A stretch of DNA of 58,076 nt, taken from assembly GCA_016281915.1 (NCBI GenBank), contig JAEEJO010000002.1, positions 1-58,076 on the forward strand. Direction: 5' to 3'. This document shows, piece after piece, positions 24,112-32,490 of this stretch. This DNA is from Clostridiales bacterium. GTDB lineage: Bacteria; Bacillota; Clostridia; Oscillospirales; UBA644. Every line of letters begins with the position of its first letter. The first letter of the stretch is position 1. The notes beneath the pieces are model-generated. The model did not search any database. It saw nothing but the letters and a program-made list of their open reading frames with translations, and was not told the origin of the DNA. The translations under genes and the position numbers were made by a program.

Positions 24112-26400
24112 ATGGATAATATGAAACGTCTCCTTTGTGACAGATGTCACAAACGCATAGCTATAGTATTTATTTCCAAGATCGAAAACGGCGTTCCGAA
24201 AAAACAGGCGCTTTGTCTCAAATGCGCAAGGGAACTCGGTCTCGATCCGACAAAAGATCTCGCAAACAATTTCGGAATTGATGAAAAACAGTTTGAAGAG
24301 ATGAACGATGAAATAAGCAAAATGATAATAGAAGGCCAGGACGGAGACTTCTCTCCCGGCGGCGCGCTCAGCCTTGATCCGGACAATAAAATATTTGACG
24401 AGGTCGACGGGGAAGGCGAGTCGGGTGAAACAACCGAGCAGGGCGGAGCGGATAAACGCAAAGAAACGAAATCCGCCGTTCAGAAAACAAAATTTCTCGG
24501 CCAGTTCTGCAAAAATCTCACAAAAGCCGCAGCCGAAGGAAAAATAGACAACGTTGTAGGCAGAGAAAAGGAAATCGAACGCGTCCTTCAGATCCTTACC
24601 CGAAGAACGAAAAACAATCCCTGTCTCATTGGCGAGCCGGGCGTAGGCAAAACTGCCATAGCGGAAGGCATTGCGCTTAAAATCGCAAAAAAAGATATTC
24701 CCGCAAAACTTGCAAACAAACAGATATATCTTCTCGACCTCACAGCTCTTATTGCAGGTACACAGTTCCGCGGACAGTTTGAAAGCAGGATCAAAGGGCT
24801 TATCGAAGAAGTAAAAGCGATAGGCAATATTATTCTTGTTATAGACGAGGTCCATACTCTTGTCGGAACAGGTGACGCGGAAGGCTCAATGAACGCAGCA
24901 AATATGCTCAAACCCGCGCTTTCCCGCGGAGAAATACAGGTCATAGGCGCCACCACGCTCAACGAATACAGAAAATATATCGAAAAAGACGCTGCTCTTG
25001 AAAGACGTTTCCAGCCGGTTATGGTCAACGAACCTTCCATCGCCGAAAGCATAGAAATGATCCGCGGCATTAAAACGTATTACGAAAAATTCCATAACAT
25101 CAAGGTTCCCATGCTTATCGCCGAAAAAGCCGTTGAAATGTCGGAAAGATTCGTTAACGACAGATTCCTTCCCGATAAGGCAATAGACCTCATCGACGAG
25201 GCATGCTCCAACGCGGTGCTGAAAAACCCGATCTATGATGAGTATTTCAAACTCGATGAAAAACTCAAGGCGGTCAAGCGCGACGCGGAAAAACTTGAAG
25301 CAAAGCAGGAAAAGGACGAGGAAGACTACAAAAAGATCGCCGAAACACGTTCGGAAGAGCTTCGCCTTGAATCAGCATACGACGAAATGACGAAAAAGAT
25401 AGATCAATGCTCCGTAACGTTTGACGATCTTGCAGCCGTCATAGAGCTCTGGACGGGCATTCCCGCCTCGAAGATCAAAGAGGGAGAATATGCGAAACTC
25501 CGTGATCTTGAAGCAGAGCTCAAAAAGCATATCGTCGGTCAGGACGAGGCCGTTAAAGCAGTCGCAGATGCCGTAAAACGCGGAAGAGTCAGTCTTGTTC
25601 CGAGAAAAAGGCCGATATCGTTTATCTTTTCCGGACCTACCGGCGTAGGAAAGACGGAGCTTGTAAAGGTCCTTTCAAAAGAGCTTTTCGACTCTCCTGA
25701 AACTCTTATCCGTCTTGATATGAGCGAATTTATGGAAAAACACTCCGTATCGCGTATAATCGGTTCGCCTCCGGGATATGTAGGATATGACGAAGCGGGT
25801 CAGCTCACTGAGAAGATCAGGCGTAAGCCGTATTCCGTCATCCTGTTCGACGAGATAGACAAGGCTCATCCGGATGTCCTCAATATTCTTCTTCAGATCC
25901 TTGATGACGGCGTTATCTCCGATGCTCACGGCAGAAAAGTAAGCTTCGAACATGCGCTGATAGTTATGACCGCAAATGCCGGATCGAATATAAAAGGCGG
26001 CGAGGTAGGATTCAACAAGTCTATCGAAACGGTTTCTTCGGAAAAAACGAAAAAAGCCCTTCGCGAATTCCTGCGTCCCGAATTTCTCAACAGAGTAGAT
26101 GAGATAATTACGTTCAAACCTCTTCCCAAAGAGCTTTTCCCCGATATTATCAAAATCAGGCTTGAAGAGCTCAGAGAGGGACTGGGAGAGCGTGAGATCG
26201 CGCTTGAATACACGGACGACGTTCTTGACGTGCTTACGGAAAAAAGCTATTCAGCCGAATTCGGAGCAAGAAACGTCCGCAGGGTCGTTCAGAAGGAAAT
26301 CGAAGACAGAGTCGTTTACGTTATGTGCGACAGCGATATGATACCGAAAAAAATCACGGTTTCCGTCAAAGACGGCAGCCTTGATGTTGAAGTTGAATAA
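24112..26400 (+). CDS. clpE: ClpE-type AAA+ unfoldase with N-terminal zinc finger
   Basis: 762 residues. The N-terminus has CDRCHKR ... LCLKCARELG, a C2-C2 treble-clef zinc finger typical of ClpE; the double Clp-N repeat of ClpC is absent. Two AAA modules follow: D1 Walker A GEPGVGKTA and Walker B ILVIDEVHTLVG; D2 Walker A GPTGVGKTE, Walker B ILFDEIDKAHP, arginine finger region in FRPEFLNRVDE. A mid-region coiled coil (about residues 370-430, rich in EKLEAKQEKDEEDYKKI) corresponds to the UVR/M domain. A ClpP-binding loop is expected in D2 but not certain. Starts 3 nt after pgsA. Confidence 0.9.
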   Translation: MDNMKRLLCDRCHKRIAIVFISKIENGVPKKQALCLKCARELGLDPTKDLANNFGIDEKQFEEMNDEISKMIIEGQDGDFSPGGALSLDPDNKIFDEVDGEGESGETTEQGGADKRKETKSAVQKTKFLGQFCKNLTKAAAEGKIDNVVGREKEIERVLQILTRRTKNNPCLIGEPGVGKTAIAEGIALKIAKKDIPAKLANKQIYLLDLTALIAGTQFRGQFESRIKGLIEEVKAIGNIILVIDEVHTLVGTGDAEGSMNAANMLKPALSRGEIQVIGATTLNEYRKYIEKDAALERRFQPVMVNEPSIAESIEMIRGIKTYYEKFHNIKVPMLIAEKAVEMSERFVNDRFLPDKAIDLIDEACSNAVLKNPIYDEYFKLDEKLKAVKRDAEKLEAKQEKDEEDYKKIAETRSEELRLESAYDEMTKKIDQCSVTFDDLAAVIELWTGIPASKIKEGEYAKLRDLEAELKKHIVGQDEAVKAVADAVKRGRVSLVPRKRPISFIFSGPTGVGKTELVKVLSKELFDSPETLIRLDMSEFMEKHSVSRIIGSPPGYVGYDEAGQLTEKIRRKPYSVILFDEIDKAHPDVLNILLQILDDGVISDAHGRKVSFEHALIVMTANAGSNIKGGEVGFNKSIETVSSEKTKKALREFLRPEFLNRVDEIITFKPLPKELFPDIIKIRLEELREGLGEREIALEYTDDVLDVLTEKSYSAEFGARNVRRVVQKEIEDRVVYVMCDSDMIPKKITVSVKDGSLDVEVE

Positions 26401-26414
26401 AGGAAAAAACTTGT

Positions 26415-27272
26415 ATGAATAACTACGATGTTATAATCATAGGCTCCGGTCCTGCCGGAATATCAGCAGCTCTTTACTCTTTTCGCGCGGGACTTTCAAC
26501 GCTTGTCATTTCCGCAGGTACGGGAGCGCTTGCAAAAGCTGAGAAAATAGAGAATTTTTACGGAACGGGCAAACCTATGTCCGGCGCCGAGCTTCATGCC
26601 TCGGGCGAAAAGCAGGCAACAGATCTCGGTATAGATATGCATCGCGGTCAGGTGGTCTCCGTTGAGTATTCAGGCAGCTTTATCGTTTCAACGGCAACGG
26701 ATTCATTTACGTCAAAAGCGCTCATTCTCGCAACAGGCACTTCAAGAAAAGCTCCTAAGATAAAGGGACTTGCAGAGTTTGAGGGCAGGGGCGTCAGCTA
26801 TTGCGCCGTTTGCGATGCATTCTTCTATCGCAAAAAAGCAGTTGCGGTAATAGGGGAAGGCGAGTATGCTCTGAAAGAGGCTATGGAACTTTCTCATGTT
26901 ACCGACGACGTAACTATCCTTACAAACGGCATTGAACCCAAGGCGGATCTGAGCAGATTCAACGTTATTACCGATCCGATCTTGGAAATATCAGGCGAAG
27001 ACAACGTCTGCGGCGTATCGTTCGAGTCCGGAAAAAGCATTGAAGTAAAGGGCGTTTTCATTGCGCTCGGCGTTGCCGGCAGTACGGATATGGCACGAAA
27101 AATCGGCGCAGTGATAAAGGACGGAAAAATCGCCGTCAATGATAAACTTGAAACATCCGTTCCCGGTCTTTTTGCGGCAGGCGACTGTATCGGAGGAACG
27201 CTTCAGGTATATAAGGCAGTTTCAGACGGGGCGCTGGCGGCAAAGTCGGCGATCTCCTTTGTAAGAAAGTAA
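26415..27272 (+). CDS. trxB: Thioredoxin-reductase-like flavoprotein
   Basis: 285 residues; AGGAAAAAAC before ATG 26415. FAD motif IIGSGPAGISAALY, redox-active CAVC (SYCAVCDAFFYRKK), NADPH-type motif AVIGEGEYALKEA, and C-terminal FAD motif GLFAAGDCIGGTLQVYKAVSDG. The NADPH loop lacks the usual GGG[N/D]SA (here GEGEYALKEA) and the HRR.FRA basic motif ('TILTNGIEPKADLSRF'), so it may use ferredoxin or NADH rather than NADPH, as in clostridial TrxB variants. Length is about 25 shorter than E. coli TrxB. Last gene of the operon; no thioredoxin gene adjacent. Confidence 0.85.
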   Translation: MNNYDVIIIGSGPAGISAALYSFRAGLSTLVISAGTGALAKAEKIENFYGTGKPMSGAELHASGEKQATDLGIDMHRGQVVSVEYSGSFIVSTATDSFTSKALILATGTSRKAPKIKGLAEFEGRGVSYCAVCDAFFYRKKAVAVIGEGEYALKEAMELSHVTDDVTILTNGIEPKADLSRFNVITDPILEISGEDNVCGVSFESGKSIEVKGVFIALGVAGSTDMARKIGAVIKDGKIAVNDKLETSVPGLFAAGDCIGGTLQVYKAVSDGALAAKSAISFVRK

Positions 27273-27278
27273 AAAAAA

Positions 27279-27311
27279 CGGCGCAGAAGTCATCCTTCGC
27301 CGCGTTTTTTT
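27279..27311 (+). terminator. Terminator of the housekeeping operon
   Basis: Imperfect hairpin (CGGCG ... GAAG / CTTC ... GCCG, with a small bulge) followed by CGTTTTTTTGAC, 7 nt after the trxB-like stop. Confidence 0.75.
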
Positions 27312-27332
27312 GACTAAAAATAAAAAAAACTA

Positions 27333-27361
27333 TTGACAAATCAAGAAAAATGGTATATAAT
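27333..27361 (+). promoter_or_regulatory. Perfect consensus promoter without an adjacent ORF
   Basis: TTGACA (27333-27338), 17 nt, TATAAT (27356-27361). The predicted start near 27368 is about 340 nt upstream of the XRE regulator ATG, so it makes either a long leader or a separate small RNA. Confidence 0.85.
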
Positions 27362-27363
27362 AC

Positions 27364-27510
27364 GCTCAATAGAGCATATGGAAGCGCCTGATGGCGACTA
27401 ATAATTGTTTTTTGGGGTTTGATTCCCCTTGCTTTCACCACTTAATCCTTAGTGTTTGTTGTGTGTTTGGGTTATGCTGACGACCGTTTTCAGTTTATCT
27501 GATAACGGTC
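27364..27510 (+). ncRNA. Candidate structured small RNA or long leader
   Basis: Downstream of the promoter is a run of hairpins: CGCC-TGAT-GGCG (27383-27394 region), GGGG-TTTGATT-CCCC (27414-27428), both enclosed by GGAAG (from 27380) pairing with CTTTC, which is directly followed by ACCA (ending 27440). This looks like the acceptor and T arm of a tRNA but lacks any anticodon arm. A further hairpin ACGACCGTT ... AACGGTCGT (about 27480-27512) follows. No coding potential is evident. Class unknown. Confidence 0.4.
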
Positions 27511-27558
27511 GTTATGCATTCCGCCGCAAATCGCTTTTATCAAAAAAAATCCCCGGAG

Positions 27559-27584
27559 GGACACTTGCGATAGAGCAGGTGTCC
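27559..27584. repeat. Hairpin repeat, copy 1
   Basis: A 10-bp stem, GGACACTTGC and GCAGGTGTCC (one G-T pair), closes a GATAGA loop. The same hairpin, with one stem change, occurs at 29018-29051 in the same orientation. CCCCGG flanks it on the left. It lies 126 nt upstream of the XRE gene. Confidence 0.7.
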
Positions 27585-27709
27585 TTTATATTCAGCAAAA
27601 TATCAATGATTACTTGTTTTTTTAACAACGAATTGGTAATTGATATGCGCGACATTACATGATAGAATATGATCACACCGGTGAAAAAGAAAAACTTGGA
27701 GGTGCTTAT

Positions 27710-28873
27710 ATGCAACTTGAATTAGGGCAAAAAATACGTGAACTCCGTCATCGTGACGGACGCACACAGGAAGCTCTTGCGGACGCTTTGGGCGTAACTT
27801 CGCAGGCGATCTCGCGCTGGGAAGCGAACGGCGGTTATCCTGATATGGAGATGATACCCGCAATAGCAAACTATTTCGGTGTGTCGATTGACGAGCTTTT
27901 CGGATATGAAAACGACCGCGAGCGAAGGATCGACGAAGCCGTAAAACACATATATGATATGAATTCCAAAAATAACGGCGTGAACATAAACATTGACGAA
28001 TGTGTTGAGCTTGCCCGAGAAGCTCTCGTTGAATTTCCGGGCAACGATAAGGTCTTATGCTGCCTCGCCGCCGTTCTCTATACCGCCGGATACGTAAAAT
28101 ACGGCGAATATCATCTTATGGACGAAAAGGGGTATGACGTTTACGACGTTGAAACGCACCGTGAATACGCGGAGTGGCGTGAGGCGATAAAGATTTATGA
28201 AAAGGTATTGCCTAACCTTAAGCTCGGAGAAATGCGGAGCAGAGCGGTTTGCGAGCTGACGCAGCTTTATCTCAACACGGGTGAGCACGGCAGAGCGCTT
28301 GAGGTCATTTCCTCCGCCCCCGATATATACGGTTCGCGTGAATTTCTGCAGATAAACGCATGTGACGGCGAAGAACGGGCAAGAGCGTATTCCGAAGCGC
28401 TCATTAAAACAGTTCAGGCAAGCGCAGATCTTATGGTACATACTGTTATAACATATAACGGAAACATGGCGATCGAAGATAAAATAGACTGCCTAAGATC
28501 GGCGATAGGTATTTATGATCACGTTTTTACCGACGGTAACTATGGATATTTCAATAACTATATTTCAAGGATCTACACACTGCTTTCGGTTTACCTCTGG
28601 CTCAACGGCAGACACGACGAAGCTTTCAAAGCTCTCGACGACGCGCTTGAACGCTTCAGAAAATATGAAAAACAAGAAGACGCTTATTATACGGCGCCGT
28701 TAGTGCATCTAGTAAAAGCAGGGTGTAAGCCGAACAAAGAATATCCTCATACAACCGCATACTCGCTCGTGGAAGACTGGCCGTGGTGGTCTGTGTCGGA
28801 AAACGATTACGTCAGACCGCATATCCAAGCCGACCCGCGCTGGGCAGAATGGGTAAAAAAGACAAAAGAATAA
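27710..28873 (+). CDS. XRE-family transcriptional regulator with TPR-like C-terminus
   Basis: 387 residues from ATG 27710, preceded by GGAGG. N-terminal helix-turn-helix (residues 5-62): IRELRHRDGRTQEALADALGVTSQAISRWE ... DMEMIPAIANYFGVSIDELFG. Residues 90-385 are helical with TPR-like features ('ALVEFPGNDKVLCCLAAVLY', 'AIKIYEKVLP', 'QLYLNTGEHGRALEVIS', 'LWLNGRHDEAFKALDDAL'), suggesting a protein- or peptide-binding sensor. This layout is common in gut clostridia. The 340-nt leader and flanking hairpin copies are unusual. Target unknown. Confidence 0.88.
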   Translation: MQLELGQKIRELRHRDGRTQEALADALGVTSQAISRWEANGGYPDMEMIPAIANYFGVSIDELFGYENDRERRIDEAVKHIYDMNSKNNGVNINIDECVELAREALVEFPGNDKVLCCLAAVLYTAGYVKYGEYHLMDEKGYDVYDVETHREYAEWREAIKIYEKVLPNLKLGEMRSRAVCELTQLYLNTGEHGRALEVISSAPDIYGSREFLQINACDGEERARAYSEALIKTVQASADLMVHTVITYNGNMAIEDKIDCLRSAIGIYDHVFTDGNYGYFNNYISRIYTLLSVYLWLNGRHDEAFKALDDALERFRKYEKQEDAYYTAPLVHLVKAGCKPNKEYPHTTAYSLVEDWPWWSVSENDYVRPHIQADPRWAEWVKKTKE

Positions 28874-28884
28874 TCGATTAACGC

Positions 28885-28912
28885 GTGAGGCGGGGAGCAA
28901 TACCCGCCTCAC
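28885..28912 (+). terminator. Hairpin after the XRE gene
   Basis: GTGAGGCGGG (28885-28894) / CCCGCCTCAC (28903-28912), 10-bp perfect stem; A-rich rather than T-rich sequence follows, so it could be a stability element rather than a true terminator. Confidence 0.55.
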
Positions 28913-28918
28913 CGAGCA

Positions 28919-28959
28919 AAAAGCGCTTTTGATGACCGCAGGTTGTCAAAAGCGCTTTT
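28919..28959. repeat. Long inverted repeat after the XRE gene
   Basis: AAAAGCGCTTTTGA (28919-28932) and TCAAAAGCGCTTTT (28946-28959), a 14-bp perfect stem with 13-nt loop; TTTTGCGTT follows on the plus strand and TTTTTGC on the minus strand, so termination on both strands is plausible. Confidence 0.7.
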
Positions 28960-29017
28960 GCGTTAGTTTCGCGATAAACAGCACGGATCAGATATCTTTT
29001 AAAGCTAAGTGCAAAAA

Positions 29018-29051
29018 ATCGGGACACATGCGATAGAGCAGGTGTCCCGAT
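29018..29051 (-). terminator. Hairpin repeat, copy 2, acting as terminator of the GH3 gene
   Basis: ATCGGGACAC-TGC around GATAGA, pairing with GCA-GTGTCCCGAT, one A-G mismatch. On the minus strand it is followed by TTTTTTGC, so it ends the GH3 transcript. The core and loop are shared with the hairpin at 27559-27584. Confidence 0.7.
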
Positions 29052-29101
29052 GTCCGGGGATTCTTTTTTGTTTCATCTCGGCGGATATTACACGAGATTT
29101 A

Positions 29102-31261
29102 TTATAATTCGATCGCAAACGGAGTATTTTCTGCGGATGTGCCTACAAGAAGAGTAAACTCACCGCCATGCTTGCCGTAAACCATTTCAGAATCATAGTA
29201 TGCCGTTGCATTTTCGGGAATATGAATGGTAACGGGCGTTTTTCCGTTTTTCTTTACCGATACTCTCTTATATGCCACAAGTTCTTTCAACGGACGGACG
29301 ACCTTTGTCTTTTTTGATTTGATATAGATCTGAACTACTTCGTCTCCGTCAAAATCGCCCTTATTTGCCACTTCAAGCGAGACGTCCCATCCATCTTCTG
29401 TCTTTTTCAGAGACGGCGCGCCGAGTTCAAACGTCGTGTAGCTCAATCCGTATCCGAATGTATAAAGCGGTTTGCCGTCATTGTTTTCATAACCGTATCC
29501 TCTTCCGCTCGGTTTGCATGCGTAGAAAAGCGGAAGCTGTCCGGCATTTTTCGGCCAGCATACTGGGAGCTTTCCTCCCGGGTTGTAATTGCCCCACAAA
29601 ACGTCACAGATCGCTTCGGAGCCGCCTTCGCCGGGATACCATGCTTCAACTATTGCGCGTACCTTGTCTTTCCATGCCGTCATATCCACGGGAGCGCCGT
29701 TCATAAGAAATACAACGCTGTTTTTGTTTGCCGCAGCGAGCGCAATGATAGAGGATTCCTGATCCACTTCAACCGTAAGGGTTGCCTTGTCAACGATCTG
29801 CGCCGCTTCGTCTTTTGACGTTGCCGTGCGGTAGGAAGGAAGCTTCAGATCGGAGCGGTCAAGACCTTCGCCTTCAACAACGGTCGTGAAGTATAAAACA
29901 ACGTCGCAGTCAGATGCAAGTGCGGGAATATCGCTGTCTGCTCCCGTTACTATCTCGATTCCTTCTGCATGCGCTTTAAGGTATGCAAGCGGTGTCAGAA
30001 CGTCAGGCGCTTCCCAGAGGTGTCCGAAGGGACCGGAATAGTTCCGTCCTGTCGGCAGAACGTCTGCTCCGGGACCGAATACGCCAAGTTTCTTTATTTT
30101 CTTTTTGTTCAGAGGCAGAATACCGTCGTTTTCAAGCAATACTATACTTTCTCTTGCGGCTTTGAGAGCCGTAGCCTTATGCGCGTCACAGCGAACTATC
30201 CTGTCAGCCTCGTCAGGATCAACAAACGGCTCGTCAAAAAGTCCCAGTTCAAATTTCCGTTTAAGTATTCTCAGCACGGGTACGTTTATATCCTCTTCTG
30301 TCAGAAGACCTCTGTCCCATGCTTCCTTTACAACGTCATATTTTATGTCGGACAGGGTAACGTCAAGACCTGCTTTGAGACAGAGCGCAAGCGCTTCCGG
30401 GAAATCCGCTGCGATCTTATGCGCGCCTTCACAACCGTTTACCCCGCCGTAGTCAGAAACAACTATTCCGTCAAATCCCCATTCGTCGCGAAGGATCTTT
30501 GTAAGGAGCCAATGGTTCGCATGAGCAGGCAGTCCGTTGAAAAGACTGTTATAAGATGCCATTACGCCATGGGCATGTCCTTCCTTGAAGCATGCTTCGA
30601 AGGGCTTGAGATATACTTCGCGAAGCTCAAGCTCGGAATGCGTTGAATAGTTCGAGTCGCGGCCTCCGTCGGCATAATTGTCTACAAAGTGCTTAGGAGT
30701 AGCGATAACGCCGTTTTCTTCAAGACCGCGCGTCATTGCAACGCCCATGTCGGATGCAAGCTTCGGATCCTCACCGAATGTTTCTATAGTTCTTCCCCAA
30801 CGAACGTCTCTTGCTATATTTACAACAGGTGCAAGCGCCTGACGAACGCCTACTGCCGCCGTTTCTTTTCCTATAACGTCCGCCGCTTCTTTTACAAGCT
30901 CAGGATCGAAAGTTGACGCAAGACCTATCGGCTGAGGCATAATGCTTGCCATGCCCCACTGCGCGCCGTGAAGCGTTTCTCCGTGTTCGAGCGGGGGAAT
31001 AGAATGAGGCTGCTTTTCCATGCTGATCTCAACGTCGCGGTTTATTCTTTTTGCTACCTCGCCCGGCGTGGAAATTTTGCCGTCACGGTGCATAAAATGA
31101 CCGGGATTGCGATACGAACCGCAAAGATGATCTCTTCTCTCCTCATATTTGTCATCGATATCAAATATCATCTGAGCAGACAGCTGATGAAGTTTTTCTT
31201 CAATGCTCATCTGGCTTAGCAGCGCTTCTGCGCGCTTCTGATAGTTGTTTTTTTCGTCCAT
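29102..31261 (-). CDS. Glycoside hydrolase family 3 beta-glucosidase/xylosidase
   Basis: 719 residues from ATG 31261; the frame to 31348 overlaps the promoter. N-terminal barrel: 'VNIARDVRWGRTIETFGEDP', 'TPKHFVDNYADGGRDSN' and the nucleophile region GIVVSDYGGVNGC (Asp in SDY). The middle alpha/beta sandwich has 'ESIVLLENDGILPLNKKKIKKLGVFGPGAD' and a C-terminal Fn3 domain starts at 'DFDGDEVVQIYIKSKKTKVVRPLKELVAYKRV'. No signal peptide, so intracellular hydrolysis of imported beta-oligosaccharides. Single-gene unit: promoter at 31320-31348, terminator at 29018-29051. Exact sugar unknown. Confidence 0.95.
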   Translation of the reverse strand: MDEKNNYQKRAEALLSQMSIEEKLHQLSAQMIFDIDDKYEERRDHLCGSYRNPGHFMHRDGKISTPGEVAKRINRDVEISMEKQPHSIPPLEHGETLHGAQWGMASIMPQPIGLASTFDPELVKEAADVIGKETAAVGVRQALAPVVNIARDVRWGRTIETFGEDPKLASDMGVAMTRGLEENGVIATPKHFVDNYADGGRDSNYSTHSELELREVYLKPFEACFKEGHAHGVMASYNSLFNGLPAHANHWLLTKILRDEWGFDGIVVSDYGGVNGCEGAHKIAADFPEALALCLKAGLDVTLSDIKYDVVKEAWDRGLLTEEDINVPVLRILKRKFELGLFDEPFVDPDEADRIVRCDAHKATALKAARESIVLLENDGILPLNKKKIKKLGVFGPGADVLPTGRNYSGPFGHLWEAPDVLTPLAYLKAHAEGIEIVTGADSDIPALASDCDVVLYFTTVVEGEGLDRSDLKLPSYRTATSKDEAAQIVDKATLTVEVDQESSIIALAAANKNSVVFLMNGAPVDMTAWKDKVRAIVEAWYPGEGGSEAICDVLWGNYNPGGKLPVCWPKNAGQLPLFYACKPSGRGYGYENNDGKPLYTFGYGLSYTTFELGAPSLKKTEDGWDVSLEVANKGDFDGDEVVQIYIKSKKTKVVRPLKELVAYKRVSVKKNGKTPVTIHIPENATAYYDSEMVYGKHGGEFTLLVGTSAENTPFAIEL

Positions 31262-31319
31262 GATCGAATATGTATCCTTTCCTGAAAATAGAAATGTCTG
31301 ATTTTTTTTCGACAGTTCA

Positions 31320-31348
31320 ATTATACCATAACAAAAAAGATTTTTCAA
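31320..31348 (-). promoter_or_regulatory. Promoter of the GH3 gene
   Basis: Minus strand TTGAAA (31343-31348), 17 nt, TATAAT (31320-31325), about 60 nt before ATG 31261. Confidence 0.78.
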
Positions 31349-31414
31349 TAGAAATTCAGCCCTGCCCGAATTTTTTTTTAACTGTTATGTTTACTTTAAA
31401 TTCAAAAATACATC

Positions 31415-31443
31415 TTGACTTGATCGGAATACTATGTTAGAAT
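31415..31443 (+). promoter_or_regulatory. Promoter of the metallo-hydrolase/rubredoxin gene
   Basis: TTGACT (31415-31420), 17 nt, TAGAAT (31438-31443), 30 nt before ATG 31474. Confidence 0.7.
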
Positions 31444-31473
31444 GTGGATATATGTATTTAAGGAGATCATAAC

Positions 31474-32415
31474 ATGGAAATCAAAGCTTTAAAATTCAGA
31501 AAAGACGGTTTTTACTCCCAGCCTTTCGCTTTCGGCGGAGAAGAGGGGATGGAAAAGTTCGATAAAAACATACGCTACCGCGGCACGCTTCAGAATTATC
31601 TTATAGATACGGGAAGCGAAGTTATACTTGTTGATACAGGTCTTCCCGCAGGCACTCCCGAGGAGGTCCCCGATGAAAACAGCCTTGCATATACAGGAAA
31701 GGATATCTGCTCTTATATGGAAGCGTTCGCCGCTCTCGGATATACCCCCGATCAGGTAACGTGCGTGCTTCTTACGCATAAACACTCAGATCACTCCGGT
31801 GAGCTGAAATCTTTCCCGAATGCGAAAATATATGTTAATGCGGACGAAACTTCCGCCGAAGAGCTTCAGGGGATTGACAATATAGTTCCCGTTGAATTTA
31901 CGGACGGAGCGTATTATAACTTCCCCTCAAGCCAGAAGATCAGGGACGGAATATATCTTATCAAAGCAAAGGGACATACGAACGGCAACAGCATCGTTAT
32001 CGTTGAAAACGACGGACTTTTCTATATGCTTCACGGCGATATCACCTATGTTGACGAGGCTCTTTACGAAAACAAGCTTTCAGTCGTTTACGATGATCCC
32101 GCCGCTGCTCGCGAAACGCTTGACCGAGTCCGTGAATTCATTTCCGCCCATCCCACGGTCTACTGCGGCACTCATACGCCGCAGGGATACGAAAATCTTG
32201 AAGCAAAACGCGTAATGGATCTTGACAATCCCGAAAAAACCATCCCTGCAATTATCGATTTCAGCAGCGCAAAATCCTCCGGCAAATACGTTTGCTCTGT
32301 ATGCGGATACGTTTACGATCCAGCAGAACACGACGGCGTGGCATTTGAGGATCTGCCCGATGACTGGAAATGCCCGAGATGCAAGCAGGGCAAGGCAAAA
32401 TTCAACAAAGCATAA
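31474..32415 (+). CDS. Metallo-beta-lactamase-fold hydrolase fused to rubredoxin
   Basis: 313 residues; AAGGAG precedes the ATG. Residues 1-250 form an MBL-fold domain: '[18 protein letters not shown]', metal-binding [10 protein letters not shown] (HxHxDH: T-H-K-H-S-D-H), '[13 protein letters not shown]', '[11 protein letters not shown]' and 'VYCGTHTP'. Residues 268-313 are a rubredoxin with two CxxC knuckles: [12 protein letters not shown] and [10 protein letters not shown], binding one Fe. An MBL-rubredoxin fusion recalls flavodiiron proteins, but no flavodoxin domain is present and the MBL motif is HxHxDH as in hydrolases. It may be an electron-coupled oxidase/reductase of an anaerobe or an odd hydrolase. 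Confidence 0.88.
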   Translation: MEIKALKFRKDGFYSQPFAFGGEEGMEKFDKNIRYRGTLQNYLIDTGSEVILVDTGLPAGTPEEVPDENSLAYTGKDICSYMEAFAALGYTPDQVTCVLLTHKHSDHSGELKSFPNAKIYVNADETSAEELQGIDNIVPVEFTDGAYYNFPSSQKIRDGIYLIKAKGHTNGNSIVIVENDGLFYMLHGDITYVDEALYENKLSVVYDDPAAARETLDRVREFISAHPTVYCGTHTPQGYENLEAKRVMDLDNPEKTIPAIIDFSSAKSSGKYVCSVCGYVYDPAEHDGVAFEDLPDDWKCPRCKQGKAKFNKA

Positions 32416-32449
32416 TGAAAGATCAAATAACGAACAATACATAAAACAA

Positions 32450-32487
32450 AAAACGACCTTCTGCGCCGATATGCAGAAGGTCGTTTT
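32450..32487. terminator. Strong bidirectional terminator
   Basis: 15-bp stem (32450-32464 with 32473-32487; AAAACGACCTTCTGC / GCAGAAGGTCGTTTT) with 8-nt loop between convergent genes; T tracts on both strands. Confidence 0.9.
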
Positions 32488-32490
32488 ATA

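Noticed and set aside
24100..24855. 251-codon minus-strand frame opposite the clpE-like gene
   Set aside because: Antisense shadow of a well-supported AAA+ gene; no ribosome site or recognisable domain.
27380..27440. A canonical tRNA gene
   Set aside because: There is no anticodon arm and the T-loop reads TTTGATT, so it is not a functional standard tRNA.
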